NCBI GenBank assembly: GCA_011037195.1
Contig: JAAEAF010003510.1
Span: 1-64,000 of the forward strand
Reading direction: 5' to 3'
DNA: 64,000 nt
DNA from: Triatoma infestans
Taxonomy: Eukaryota > Arthropoda > Insecta > Hemiptera > Reduviidae
Part shown: in pieces, positions 10,552-22,099 of the stretch
Layout: each line of letters starts with the position of its first letter
Numbering within the stretch: position 1 is the stretch's first letter
Made by a program: the position numbers and the translations under genes
Notes under the pieces: generated by a model
What the model was told of the DNA's origin: nothing
Databases searched by the model: none
What the model saw: only the letters and a program-made list of their open reading frames with translations

Positions 10552-12454
10552 TTAATTTTCAGATGAGATTTCCATAAATGCAGCTTCGATTAATGAGTTT
10601 ACAGATCCTATCATTGTCGCAATGTGTTTTTCTTTTCCCTGCAGTTCAAAGTTTAAAGCATTCAATTTCTCCATGATATCCGTGAGAAACCCCAAATACT
10701 TTGCCAGGAAGGATCGCTAAATTGATCAAAGTGTTGATTTTTAGATTCTTTTTTTTTTTTATTGTTATTTACAACAGCATAATTGCCATAAGTAAATATG
10801 TGTGAGCAATTACAAAAAAGAGAGGAGAAACTACTACCCAGTGGTAACACTTTTATAATTGTTAATGTTCGTTATCTTCTGTGTTCTTGTTGTTCGTTAT
10901 CTTCTGTGAGCAAGTCTTGTGGCCATTGACGTTTCAGGCGTCAGGGAGGGTTCGGGACGAAAGACGACGGACAAGAGGATTGTGATGAGAGGATAAGGAC
11001 ATGCGGAATTTATTGTATCGTGTTTTGATAATGTCTTGTAGGAGGGGTATGTCTAAGTCTGTGTGGATTGTTTTATTAGCGACATAGCAGGGAGCGTAGA
11101 CAATGGTTCTAAGGATTTTAGATTGCAGGGACTGGATACGTTGAAGGTTGGAACGCTTAGTTGAACCCCACAGTTCAATCTCGTAGGCCCAAACAAGTTT
11201 TAAGATGGCTATATAGATGAGTCTTTTATTTTGTAGTGTGAGTTTCGATCTGTTGTCCAGAAGTCTTTTGAGTAGTCTGAATCGTATGTTCAGTTCTTTT
11301 CTTTTGAGTCGTGTATGTGGGTTCCATGTAAGTCGTTTGTCAATGTAAAGCCCATTTTTAGATTCAAGAATTTTTTTTTATCTGTTCAATTAAGCTTAAA
11401 ATGCTTATAAGCACTTTAACATTACTGAGCCATCGTACCTCTGCGTGCAAGATGAGATCGGAATGTTCGTCTTCAGTACCTCCTAGTAGGGCCCTGAATA
11501 ATCGTTGCTGTAAAGGCGCTGCACGAATAGAATTAACAATTTTCATGACTATCTTCATAACGTGAGCAAATGAAAGTATTCTACTGCACAAAATTCCCTG
11601 ATGGATAATACAATGGTATGCCATAAAGTTGGGAAAGCTTTCATCTTTCTTGCACGGGGCAACGAATCCGTTAATACTACCCACCATTGCTGGCGCTTCG
11701 TCAATGGTGATCGCAGATAGCTTGTGAAGAGGCATATCTATTGATTTTGCATATATTTGTAATATGTTGAAGATATCCTGACCTGATGTTCGCCCTTTCA
11801 TTGGCAATATTTTTAACAGCTCTTCTTTAACAGTGAAGTCATTAAAAACCATTCGCACCATGACTGCCAACTGTGCAGTATCTGATATGTCAGTTGACTC
11901 GTCAAATTGCAAAGCGAACCAATCACATATTTCTAAGTCATTTTTTAGTTGAGTTTTCATGTTGGTTGAAATTGCATGTATTCTTCTTGTAACCGCATTC
12001 TCTGACAACTGTAAATCTTGTATTGCTGACACAATTTCACGCTTGTTGGAGAATCCCTCAAATAAGAACTCAGCGCCAGCAAGAAATGCTTCTTTTATCA
12101 GCTCACCATCTTGGTTTGGTTTTTTTCTTCTTCGCAAGCATGTGAGAAATTTTAAAAGAAGCAATGGTAGCATTTTTGGATTTTTTCACCTGTGAGTGAA
12201 AATCGACTGCTGGCCGGATAAATCTAGTTTTAGATCTTTTATTTTTTCTTTTTAATTTGAGATTTAAGTGGATAATTAGTATCAAAAGTGCTATGGTTAG
12301 AATTGAAGTGGCGTTCAACATTATGTTTTTTGCCACTGCAACTATACTACCGCACAATAGACAAACACATTTATCTTCAATATTTACGAAACAATTGGAT
12401 TCTTCCCAATCTGTATTAAAATTATACGATCGAGGCCTTTTACTTGGCGCACTT
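10552..12454 (-). pseudogene. hAT-superfamily transposase relic (ZBED/BED-finger type)
   Basis: Read on the minus strand the N-terminal part begins near 12454 with SAPSKRPRSYNFNTDWEES, then a BED-type zinc finger: CVCLLCGSIVAVAK and, in another frame, HNVERHFNSNH. A frameshift separates them. The longest open frame (12173-11364) holds the RNase H-like core: WFALQFDESTDI with the first catalytic Asp, TIDEAPAMVG with the second Asp region, and AEVRWLSN. After a nested LINE (10749-11353) the sequence resumes with FLTDIMEKLNALNFELQGK and ends at a stop at 10552-10554. Frameshifts lie in the finger, in lysine codons near 12120, near 11390 and near 10710. Similar proteins include domesticated ZBED genes of animals, but the breaks here point to a dead transposon. 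Confidence 0.88.
10749..11353 (-). mobile_element. 5'-truncated Jockey-clade LINE nested in the hAT relic
   Basis: The minus strand encodes the C-terminal end of a Jockey-type reverse transcriptase: YIDKRLTWNPHTRLKRK, then LVWAYEIELWGSTKRSN, LQSKILRTIVYAPCYV and RRLSSRTLPDA. The A-rich 3' tail is the T run just after 10748. A perfect 12-bp duplication, atttttagattc, flanks it (10737-10748 and 11354-11365). The inserted sequence interrupts the hAT transposase and removing it restores colinearity, so the insertion postdates the hAT copy. Confidence 0.9.
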
Positions 12455-12545
12455 ATTTTAGGATTAATAATTTATTTAATAAAATGTATCAATAACAAAC
12501 AACAGAAAGCTAGGGAGTTACAAAACACTATGTTAGTCAGGATCT

Positions 12546-12599
12546 AACTGTAAACTGTAAATACCCTAACTGTAAGGTAATTTTTTGCAGTTTACAGTT
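12546..12599. repeat. Short perfect hairpin
   Basis: aactgtaaactg at 12546-12557 is the exact complement of cagtttacagtt at 12588-12599, with a 30-bp loop containing another ctaactgtaa. It lies about 90 bp outside the hAT start and could be remains of a terminal repeat, but this is not shown. Confidence 0.6.
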
Positions 12600-13945
12600 T
12601 GAATGAAATTGTCTAAAATAATAAATGAAAATTTTTGTTTTTCGAATCTTAAAATTTCAAAATCTATCAATTAAATTTATTTTTAATAAAAATTTTTGCT
12701 TAAATTTCAAATATTTTTCTTTTCTTTTGTTTTTATTTCATGGTAGCACATACAAAACAGCTGGCGGGCGAAATGGCGCCGGCGGGGATATGGTTGGGGA
12801 TTTTTTAAGACCTTCACGCAATAATCTAGTAACTAGACAATTGCGTGAAAGTCTTATTCCCCAAAGAATCTTGAACTATTATATTTAAATGATCGCAAAA
12901 GCCGTTCTACACAAGACAGTCCTAGCAAAGCTTCCAAAACTCTTCAAGCTTACCTGAATATCTCCAGTCGTGGAGTGTAATACTAAATGCGGATAAAAGT
13001 TAAGACAACCACTAGACAAACCTTTTTTCTCCTGTTAAATTCAATACACATAATTCGACTGCCATAAATCATGGGGCTCTATATATTTTGATAAGTTATC
13101 TGAAGCCGATATGTAAGATTTAAAAAGTTAAGAAATGAACTGACATTACACGCTTTTATTTCGACTATTAAATACGCTCCCAAACAATCAATAACTGGAC
13201 CATAGTCAAAAATGGAAAAAAATTAAAAACAACCATTTTTTCTTGAATTTTCATCCCATAATCGTGCTACGTTTTCCTTTAGTTTGTCTTTCTCCGACGC
13301 CAAAATGTCTCAAATATTCCGAGAGGTATTTTACATTATTATTGGCTTAAAATCAAAGAAATGTTACCTGCTGGTTTTTTCATTAAATCACTGCCTTTAG
13401 GATAGACTTCAAAATGGTATTGCTAATGAAATCTCATCTAGTCTGTTCGTATCGTTTTGAGGAGAAAAAATTAAGGTCTGGAACGCGATTTTTTACATCT
13501 GCAGAGAGCTCAGGATTTCCACTCTCTTATTTTAGGGACACAAGCCAAGGGACATATTGCCAAGGGACATAATGCCAAGCGATAGAACTTTTGTTTCTTT
13601 ATCATAATTTTTTGTTTTTATTAAAACTAACAAAAAATGAAATTTCCACTTACGGTTCTCTCTCCCAGGTTGCGCACTCTACAGTGCAAGAACGCAGTGC
13701 CGCCTAGTTGTACAGTGTTGTTGACAACTGTATTGTTGTCAAAAGTTGGTTCAGTTAATCGTTGATATTCATCAAAGCTGGAGTACCATAGGTCGCCTGT
13801 ACTCCTGGGCGATACACCGCTGGTGCCTTTTTTACCTGTTCATCAAAACAATAAACTGTTAAAAATGGTAAGATTATAAATTTTTAAGCAAAATTGATGC
13901 TTTACCTTGATACCAATATTTTACAAACATATCCGATGGCAGAAT
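12600..13945. other. Spacer without recognised genes
   Basis: AT-rich. At 13552-13590 there is a tandem ccaagggacat / ccaagggacat motif. No protein similarity recognised. Confidence 0.45.
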
Positions 13946-14100
13946 ATACGTGGTTAGGTCCGTAAATGCTGGATAACATCTGTGATTTTATCCGTCATAG
14001 CACGCTTCGATCAATTTTGTCGATTCTGACTGGTTTCGAATTCTCATCCATCGTCAGAGTAATGCTATCAAGTATAGTGAGAGAGTTGATTCATGTTGAT
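13946..14100 (-). repeat. PLE terminal repeat, family 2, truncated
   Basis: On the minus strand it carries the 3' half of the repeat seen at 47523-47966: a hammerhead core, then a ggataaaatcacagatg block, ttatccagca and cggaccta. A loose match between flanks (gaatat on both sides) hints at a duplication but is not convincing. Confidence 0.7.
14028..14057 (-). ncRNA. Hammerhead ribozyme core, all core bases present
   Basis: Minus strand: CTGACGA, stem II GGAT/ATTC (one G-T pair) with a GAGA loop, GAAA, then ACCAGTC. Core bases are intact. Stem III (ACC-AGT) is weaker than in other copies and stem I is imperfect, so cleavage would need testing. Confidence 0.65.
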
Positions 14101-14172
14101 GAGGAATATGAGAGCAATCGTTCATTAAATTTTACATATGCATCAATAAAAATTCAACATAAATTATAATAA

Positions 14173-14425
14173 TAAAAAAAAACCTATGGCACAACAGCCC
14201 ATGAAGGGTCAAGGCTTGCCAGACGGCGATTTGGATAAGGGGCGTGTGGTAAGCACGCCGCAGTTCCAAGGCCGTTTAGTTCCAGCCTTCGCTACGTAGG
14301 ACGCTACTAACTGTAGCTTCCCATTTTTTATCACGATGTTAGGTCAACACCGACTTTGCCCTCTCGGGCATCGAACCCTGAATTCTCGCACGAAAGGCGA
14401 CTGCGCTAGACCAACGCATGAGGAC
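14173..14425 (-). mobile_element. tRNA-derived SINE with perfect 13-bp duplication
   Basis: On the minus strand the head begins cctcatgcgttggtctagcg and contains an A box (tctagcgcagtcg) and a B box (gggttcgatgcc) at tRNA spacing. The body follows, and the element ends in gtgccataggttttttttta and (ATT)n. A perfect duplication, taaattataataa, flanks it at 14160-14172 and 14426-14438. The body is related to the sequence at 10325-10535. Confidence 0.88.
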
Positions 14426-14438
14426 TAAATTATAATAA

Positions 14439-16452
14439 CACTAAGCATAAACACAAAACAGCAACAACACAGCGCTATCTATTATTCAAATACCTACTTA
14501 CATTTTACCAAACCATCATTGAGCAGGAGTAACCTGTCTTGTTGTTATACACCTACTAGTTTAGTTTAGGTAGTTTTACTGGGCGGAGTATGAACATTTT
14601 TTATTATCCATGTTTATAAAGTTATATAGGGTAAAAGGTCATGGAGTAGCAAGTAAGCGCTCTCTAATGCATTAAATATTGTAGTTATCAGGCTTATACA
14701 TATTCATGTATATATATATAATATAAAACAGGGGCCCATTCTGTCATTTTACTGTTGACCAAGTTTATTTATATGTGTGGTGTGTTTTGTTGATAATTTA
14801 CATTGACATAAACGCAAGTGGACAACTTTAGGATTATGTTGCTGCTGTTCTGTAGGAAGGTTTTTGGAACTCATTTCTGGAATATTTTAAATTTAAACTC
14901 TGGATATGAATCTTTTAACGAGGTTTTTTGTATGCCTTTTTTTATTATCATTTCTGTTTATACAGTAATTATTATTGTTATTATTATTTATTATGATTTA
15001 TATTATTATATAAAAGTTGTTTATAACATTAAAGTTAGATATTCTTAGTTTCTTTGCCCAAAAATTTTCAAATTAATCTCTACAAACATTTTAATTTACA
15101 TTAAAATTAAAATAGCGACAATTAAAACATCTTTTATCCATTGCAAGTGCTTCAGCAATCAAAATGATTTTAGAAAAAAATTTTTTTACTGATTTCTGGT
15201 CATTACAGAGACTTGATTATTGGTCAAGAAAGTACTATAACAAGTTTATTAGTACTGTAAAACTTGTATTGTTTTTGAATTCTATTTATTGTTAGACGGT
15301 AGTTTCATCTATTATTCTAAGGACCTTTACTTTCTCTTCCTGTAAACTTTCTTCCGTTCCTTGTAACAGGTAGGAAGCAAATTTTCATAATTGCTTTTCT
15401 ATCGGAAATACAAGTTTTGTCGATTTCTGGATAAGAAAAACAAAATTAAAAGATGCGTATCACATAATATTTCTATACTGCAGTTATTATACTTTTAATT
15501 GACCGATTTACTTTAAACTTGGAATGTTTACTTTACGTTTAATTGGTCTTAATATTACATAGAGACAAAGATGGAGGGGGGGAATCATACTTGTTTTTTT
15601 TTCGGACATAAGGAGTTACCTTAATGCGACTACTTTTCAGATATCTCTTTAGTATGGAATGTAGAATATTTTTTTCAAGGACTTAACCTGTATATAAAAG
15701 TTCAGCTCATGACTTCTTTCAGTTTCTCTGTACAAACCGTTGAATAGATTTGACGCTCTTTCTATCGCTCCTTTCAAGATAATATCATTTTTAATTTCTT
15801 TATTTTCAGCTTCATCGTCCGAATTTGTTTTGCTATTAATATATGAATTTGATTTTAGATAAGGAATTTTGATATTTTTTTTCCCTTTAACAGTGAACAG
15901 ATGTATAATTCTATTTTTTAACTGTGCCCGCCCGCATCCGGAAAAAGATAACACAAATACGAAAGCTCTTCATTTGGAATAAAGTCGTAAACGTTGTTTT
16001 TTTCTACTTTATAATTAAAGTTGGTCTGTTTAAAACCCAGTCGGTCTCTTGTGAATTTTTTTTTTTACGTTTTTGTATATTTCCACAACTAAGATATTAA
16101 ACCATTTTTTTTAAATTTTCAAAACAGGTTTTTTTTAAAATTTAACTTATTTTAAAAAACAAACAATTTTTTAAAACCGTGACATCCTAATACACAATTG
16201 AAGGATTTATAGCTTTTATTTGAAATATAGTTTTTACAAGGATAACTAATTTTAGGCAGTTTCTGAGCAAGCTGAGATGTTTAGGTTTATCTCTGAAATA
16301 AATGACCAGTATTTTTGAGCTCTGACGATAGTGATGTCTGGTCGTTCACAAAGTAGTCATCTTAGGTAACTTAATATGCCCTGATTAAGTGACATTTGTA
16401 TTGTGCACTCTTTAACTATCTAAACGATATTGAGTGCTTTATTTAAACAATA
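14439..16452. other. Spacer without recognised genes
   Basis: AT-rich. A 101-codon minus-strand frame at 15649-15954 shows no family resemblance and looks like chance. A caggggcccatt motif at about 14729 resembles a hAT terminal repeat but no partner was found. Confidence 0.45.
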
Positions 16453-17119
16453 GGTTTGTTCGTGCAGCAGTCCCAAACCGTCAGGAGCATGCACACAGAG
16501 ATTATGCTGTTCGTGCAGCAATTTCTCAAACTCAAACGGTTTCCAACTTAGAGTAATATGTTCGTGCTGTTCCTCAAACTGTCAGCAAACCGTTTGCAAG
16601 CTATCATAGCAGTCAGAGCTCAAAGCTCCAACCGATTTCAAACTGGCATTCCGAAGCGTGCGCAAAGCATTTTAACGCATTAAATGGTTTCTTATTCTGC
16701 TTCTCCGACTGTCTTGGCTAATATTCCTTTCCTTTTTTTTTTTGGCTTAACCTGGGTTTGTGGATATAACCACTTTGAATAATTTGCTGTTCTGTGCTAT
16801 CTCAGACAGTCCTTTAAAAGTATATGAATAGATATCTCGTACATTTATGCCGTACTCAGTGTCTAGTTATTTATTTGCTATATCCTAACCATTTTTAATT
16901 AAACTAATTTATCACAGATGTCTGAGCTAATAACTGTAAAACTAACCTTTCATCATTTTTTCCTGAATGCTTTATAATTATCATGGTACAATACTGATCT
17001 TAAAGCGTTCTTGCTGGTTAAGTTTCCAACAGTTTCAAGCTAGGCATGGTGGAGCATGCGCAGTGAAACCAGTTTGCAAACCGTCAGGAACTATCACAAA
17101 CTCGCTACACGAACAAATC
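16453..17119. mobile_element. MITE-like element with terminal inverted repeats
   Basis: The left end (aggtttgttcgtgcagc) and the reverse complement of the right end (agatttgttcgtgtagc) match at 15 of 17 positions. Inside, ttcgtgcagcaattt, gttcgtgctgttcc and several aaaccgttt/cagtttgcaaac blocks repeat. No coding sequence is visible. It is about 0.67 kb; the target duplication is unclear so the superfamily is not assigned. Confidence 0.65.
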
Positions 17120-18089
17120 TAATATTAAGTGCAACTGAACGTTTAATATAGAAACTGAAGAAAATTAAGGAATAGAATTGGAGAACACTTGTCAATTAGA
17201 ATTCCAATAAGTGCTGTAGGAGCAAGGCATGTTAGTGTTTCCCCCCTCCACAATGTAAATATTTCTTTTACTTCACATTTATTCATATGGATTAATGAAG
17301 AGGCTCGGCCGGGTTTATAAAATGGAAAAAGTAAAAGGGTAAAGAAAAAGTTTTATGGTAAAGAGAAAAGTAAGAGAGTTGCACATACAAGTAAATAAAA
17401 ATATTCAAATATAAAGCAATATATATATAAATTACGTAGGTTGGTTACTTCTTGTTAAATATTGTGCAATACAGAAAGAGGATGTTCCGCACAAACTAGG
17501 TTCGTTAGTATATAGTTTTCCACAGCCGTCTAGAGTGTCTAGTTGGCAGTACTGTTAAGAGAGCGGCAGGGGGAAAAAAAGAGCGGTTAAACGAGATAGG
17601 AAGATGGATTCAAAGAGTGAAATAGTTATATGTAGAAACGTTCGACGTAACTCTTAAAAAAAAAAAAAGAGTTTAAGAGCCATACAAAAGAAAAAATGTT
17701 TTTAAAATTATGCTTGGAGAGGAGCCTGGAACCAACTGCCCGCACCACTAACTACCGTCAGCCGGCTTGTTGAGATATATAGTTTTAAATTGCTTGAGCA
17801 AAAAAAGAAAAAAGATAGCGGCAACATAATCATTTTGTTAGCGTTTTACAGGAAATAAAAGGATGAAAAACTGTCTTGAATTTTTTGTATAGCTTCCACA
17901 GGGCAAAAAATCAGTTCAACTTATACTCTTCTAGAGTATTTTGCATAATATGAGGTGTGCTGGGTAACTGGAATCAGTCTGGCCAGTTGGATTATCAGCT
18001 ATACTTTTTAAAATTTATCATGGCAGTGAATGGTTTCTATTTGTTTGCTTTAAATAAGAATACTAATAACAATAAAATAATCTTAGGTA
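17120..18089. other. Spacer without recognised genes
   Basis: AT-rich with purine-rich stretches near 17300-17400 and 17565-17700. Nothing coding recognised. Confidence 0.45.
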
Positions 18090-18240
18090 GATATTCCTCT
18101 CCATAGAAGCCTCTACAGCTTACTGTCCGATGATCGACAATGTTGTCTGTTGATGAGAGAACACTGCCCAGAAGCTGGCAGTGCACTGAAATGGCTCTGG
18201 GCGCCAAAGACTCAGTTCAGCTGACGCGCCCCAAAATTGA
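18090..18240 (+). repeat. SINE-like repeat, copy 2 (body only)
   Basis: Blocks gcctctacagct, gtccgatgatcgac, ggcagtgcactgaa, ggctctgggcgcc and gacgcgcccc match the body of the repeat at 160-300 in the same order. The tRNA-like head is missing. Confidence 0.5.
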
Positions 18241-18299
18241 AAATATTAGGTTTCGAAACAATCACACGATTTTCTCTTACGATAATTTATATAGTTCAC

Positions 18300-18737
18300 A
18301 GCCGGAAATGTTTATTCATAGCTATTCGTTTATTCTTACTGCAGAGTTACTCCAACAAGGCCGTGCGGCTTCCTTATTGGACGCTGTAGACTCAATAAGC
18401 ACGCACTACTTGGGCCTGATAGCCTGTGTAGGTTTTGTCAGGAAATAGCACTGCACGTACTGTGTCAGTGCGAGGGGACAGTGTGGTTGAGGTTTCGCCT
18501 CTATGGAGAGGAGAAAGTGATACCTGCAAGCCTCATCCAAGAGTCTCTCTTGGGATTCCAAAGTCTAATTAAACACACAGGGTTAGCTGCTCTTAAGGAC
18601 CATCCAGGAGTCTCTCTCCAGACTGCATAGTCTAAGAAACAGACAGGACTGGAGAGGGAACTCCAACTTGTGGGTGCCACAATAAATCCATTGGGATTGC
18701 GGTAGGCTGGATAGCCAACCGCCACAGAATCTAATCT
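18300..18737 (+). pseudogene. LINE 3' fragment, zinc-knuckle end and 3' UTR (copy D)
   Basis: Frames in 18400-18540 combine to GFCQEIALHVLCQCEG-like and TVWLRFRLYGEE-like peptides, the same as copy C on the minus strand at 9786-10200. The 3' UTR matches too: gggtgccacaataaatcc, gattgcggtaggctgg and the end cagaatctaatcta. Several single-base indels break the frame. The 5' limit is approximate. Confidence 0.72.
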
Positions 18738-18764
18738 ACATAGTTCTGATTAATATTAGGCAGT

Positions 18765-19335
18765 TAAAAATTTCAGATACATCTGAAAATGTATATATGC
18801 GCAAATGGAAAAAGCTGGTACTCCTTGGCTAACCGATTTCCTTCAAATTCTAAATTTGGCAAACATTAAATTCTTTTTACTATTATTATATGGACGATAG
18901 AAATAATATATTGGAATGGAACTTTCAGTGGGTAAGCCTAACGTCATCCTCCACCCTCAGAATTTCCTTGAACAATATTCGAAATAAAAGTTTGTAGTTC
19001 TTTTTACGACATGACGCTGATAATGTTTAAAGAAAATCGTTGAAGTAGTTTACGAGAAAATCGCATGCATAAAAAAATGGAACATATATTCAGTAAAATG
19101 ATACTTCCGGTCGACCGATTTTGACCAGAAACGATTTGTCGCGTCCAATGGTAACATCTAAACGAAATGCCATGTTTCAGCATTCTTTGATTTCCAGTTT
19201 TTTGAGTAATAAACACGCACAGACCAAGATTTCTGAAAAACACTTTTTCAAACTGTAGTGACCTCGTAAGGTATATTTCCGGTGAAAAGTCGATAACTAA
19301 CATTTGACACGATCGCAATACTTTCTCTTACTAGC
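18765..19335 (+). mobile_element. cttcct-ended dispersed repeat
   Basis: Contains gtttaaagaaaatcgttgaa, atacttccggtcgaccgat, ttttgaccagaaacg, ctaaacgaaatgcc, tttccggtgaaaagtc and the end gacacgatcgcaatactt. This order is shared with copies at 22100 and 56275. No coding frame. Confidence 0.65.
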
Positions 19336-19589
19336 ATTAACTCTTTTCATTACTTTCTCTTAAAATAGACGAGGTTGATTTAGTTTTAAAATATACAAAT
19401 ACATTTCATAATTACTAAGAAAAGAAACATTAAAATTGTAACTTTTTAGTTGTTTTGAAAGTTCTGTTGCAAAATTTTACCTTCAAAATTAATTGCCATT
19501 GTTATAAATGAATAATTAATTTAATGAACTGCTATTTTAAGTGATTATTTCTTTTTAGAATTGTGTAATAAATTGAAATAGCATTTTAG

Positions 19590-19836
19590 AGGAAAACCTA
19601 ACCCCACTTCACCACCAAAATGCCCTTAAATGAATTTTCACGGATAAATGTTTCAAATTAAAAGTTGTAGCTCTTTGTATGTGTAGTTGATATTTAAATA
19701 TTCAGTGTTTAAAGAAAATCGTTGGAGCCATTTTCAAGAAAATCGCAAAAAAGTGAAGAAAAAATCATTCAGTATATGCGGTTGAGGAATTTTGACAGAT
19801 AACTCATTGTCGAGTCACATGGTGAACCTAAACAGA
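19590..19836 (+). mobile_element. cttcct-ended dispersed repeat, 3' part missing
   Basis: Runs from aattttcacggataaatg through gtttaaagaaaatcgttgga to ctaaacagaatatcaagt and then stops abruptly at unrelated DNA. In other copies this last block continues into tttggactttct, so the break at about 19836 is an insertion or deletion point. Confidence 0.6.
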
Positions 19837-19859
19837 ATATCAAGTGTAATAGCAAGAGA

Positions 19860-19931
19860 GAGAAGACAGGCCCTCTCTAGTACTCTCTGACTTAAGCAGG
19901 CTAGAGAGTACCAGAGAGGGCCTGTCTTCTC
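19860..19931. repeat. 72-bp near-perfect palindrome
   Basis: The left arm 19860-19888 (starting gagaagacaggccctctct) pairs with the right arm 19903-19931 with one mismatch in 29 bp; the loop is 14 bp. It lies upstream of a TATA box. It is far more GC-rich than the surrounding DNA. Confidence 0.9.
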
Positions 19932-20038
19932 GATGATGTAATGGCATCAGCAGGGCATCCAGCAGAGAGAAGAGAGGCTCTCTCTGGTTAACAGAGACTA
20001 CTCTGTGACTTAGGCAGCTAGAGTGGGAGAAGCCTGTG

Positions 20039-20046
20039 TATATAAG
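20039..20046 (+). promoter_or_regulatory. Candidate TATA box
   Basis: tatataag sits 108 bp after the large palindrome. An initiator-like tcagatt follows at 20076-20082, slightly farther than usual. The block 19837-20375 begins tgtaatag and interrupts a repeat, so it might be a solo LTR or a transposon promoter. No downstream gene is recognised. Confidence 0.35.
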
Positions 20047-20399
20047 CCAGTGAGAATCTATCTAGAGGATATCTATCAGATTCAACCATACATCGCATCG
20101 TGTCATATCTCTACTCCCACCTTTTATTCTATCAAAATCATTATAAAGTCCAGCGCAGTTTGTGCAAATTTATAGCTACATTATAACAGTGTCTTCATAT
20201 CTCGTTTATTCAATCAAACCGAATTTCTCTCCTCAACAACTCCATTATATAAGTTTGAACATTGTGTGATATTTCTTGTTATAATCTGTGCAGTTGAAAA
20301 AATACACGCAGTATTCATCGTATAATTCCAGTGAATTATTCCCTAAGTCATGAAGTCGTCCTCAAGAGAGTCGTAAAGTCAAAAAGTTTGAAAGCTACT

Positions 20400-21000
20400 G
20401 CTATAGATCATCCAGGAAATCTATTTTTCCGATAAAAAGTTTCAAATAATAATGATAGCTTTATATCTCTCTCTGATAAGCATTCTAAATTTGAAGAAAC
20501 AAAAAATCGTATTAGCAGTTTTCGAGAATACTTCATTAAAAAAAACAACTCGAAAATCTATTCTGAAAAAAACACTTCCGTTCAAAAATTTTCTAGCAAA
20601 ACTTTAAATGTAGAATTTTAGAGTGGCAATTTAGACGAAGCTTTAACGTTGCTTTTCTTTTGCCCCAGCAAAAAAAAAAAATATGTTCCACATAAAAGTG
20701 CCGGTTTTTTTTAGATAGGGAAAATGGTATTTATGTATTTCTGGATAGTTTAAGAAATTCAGTAGTTGTAAAACCGCACTTCCGGTTGTTGGAATTTGAC
20801 CAAAAACTTCATGTCAGATACGCTGGTGGATATCTTACCGGAATATGAAGTTTTGTGCGACATTTTTTGTTTTTGATAGATTTTATTCACTCACAGAAAG
20901 CTATACGCACGCGCACACCAAAAACGTAAATAACATTCGTACTCACTGTTAAAACGTGAATTTCCGATGAAAACTCAATTTAAGAGGTAAGAGGAAGTAA
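20400..21000 (+). mobile_element. cttcct-ended dispersed repeat
   Basis: Landmarks tttttccgataaaaagtttc, cttccggttgttggaatt, cttcatgtcagatacg, cttaccggaatatgaag and gaatttccgatgaaaactc occur in the family order. No coding frame. Confidence 0.6.
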
Positions 21001-21199
21001 ATAAACTCTCTGTGCTTGTTTGAGGTTGCTTGAATGGTGAATATTGAAGCGCTGCCTTTCGTTGAAATATTTCAAGTTTAGTTTTTGCTCTTACTAGTAT
21101 GACAAAATAAACAACTGTGAGGCCGTATAACCTAAATATCTTCTACTTTCTTTCCCGCCCCTAGAAAAGCACAACAAATTTTATCACTACTAAAAGTAG

Positions 21200-21815
21200 G
21201 TAATACATTTTGAATTGTGGTCCTGTATCGTGGAGAGAAGCTTTCCACTGCTGTCACAATCTACACTAAAAAGGAATGAGGGCCATAAAGCTGGTGGTAG
21301 CCCGGGAACGGTTGTATCGAGGACGAGGATTTGGAACAAGAGTGTTGGAGTAGGTTATAGAAGGGGAGTAGTGGAAGAGTGAGGGAGTGAGACACTTAAC
21401 TGGCGGCAGGGCGGGAGCTGCACTTACTGGAGCTGGGAATGGGTGTACTGGAAATAGGACGGGGTTTAGAGGGGGTAGCTTTAGTAGAAAATATATGGCC
21501 TAACCATGGCAAAACCAGTAACTTAGTTAGCGGTCCGTATGATGGTATACTAGATAGAGTGGAGGCAGCGGCTTGATAACCGCCCCTCACCACCACCCCA
21601 CACAAACAGTGGCTCGCCTCTAGCTAGAGAAACTGGCACATGGCAAATCCAATGTGGTTTATCGAACTTGCGGAACCCAAAACCTTTAATCGTTACGGTT
21701 AACCTCTGTAATAGTCAAAGTCACCATTTATATCCAAATAGCAACACTAGTGAGAGTCGGTACCCCGGGCTTTTGGCTCTAACCAGCCAAATGAACGTGC
21801 GTCGGTAGATTTAGT
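21200..21815. other. Locally GC-richer unassigned segment
   Basis: More G+C than its neighbours, including purine-rich sequence near 21340-21480 and ccccgggctttt near 21762-21775. No open frame has recognisable similarity. It could be part of an unidentified retroelement. Confidence 0.35.
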
Positions 21816-22099
21816 TATTTGTTATTATATACTGGGCCCTATTAATATAATTTAAACGACAATTATAATTTAGTAGATTTGTAGACGAATCATCATTTAT
21901 ATTGGATTACAGTCGCAATTAAGTTATTACTGTCGTACATTTGAAAATAATCAATGGTGAACCAAGTGGAACTCACACGACTTTCTCTGACTGCAGTTCA
22001 CACAGAATTATAATTGATAAATTAAATTCAAATTTATAATTTTTACTAAACGTTTGTCTTCAGTTTTATATCATTGGGAGAATTTAAGCTTAATAGCGT

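Noticed and set aside
14725..14750. caggggcccatt as a hAT terminal repeat
   Set aside because: No complementary partner or 8-bp duplication was found within reach.
15649..15954. 101-codon minus-strand frame
   Set aside because: No family resemblance, low-complexity composition and AT-rich context; probably chance.
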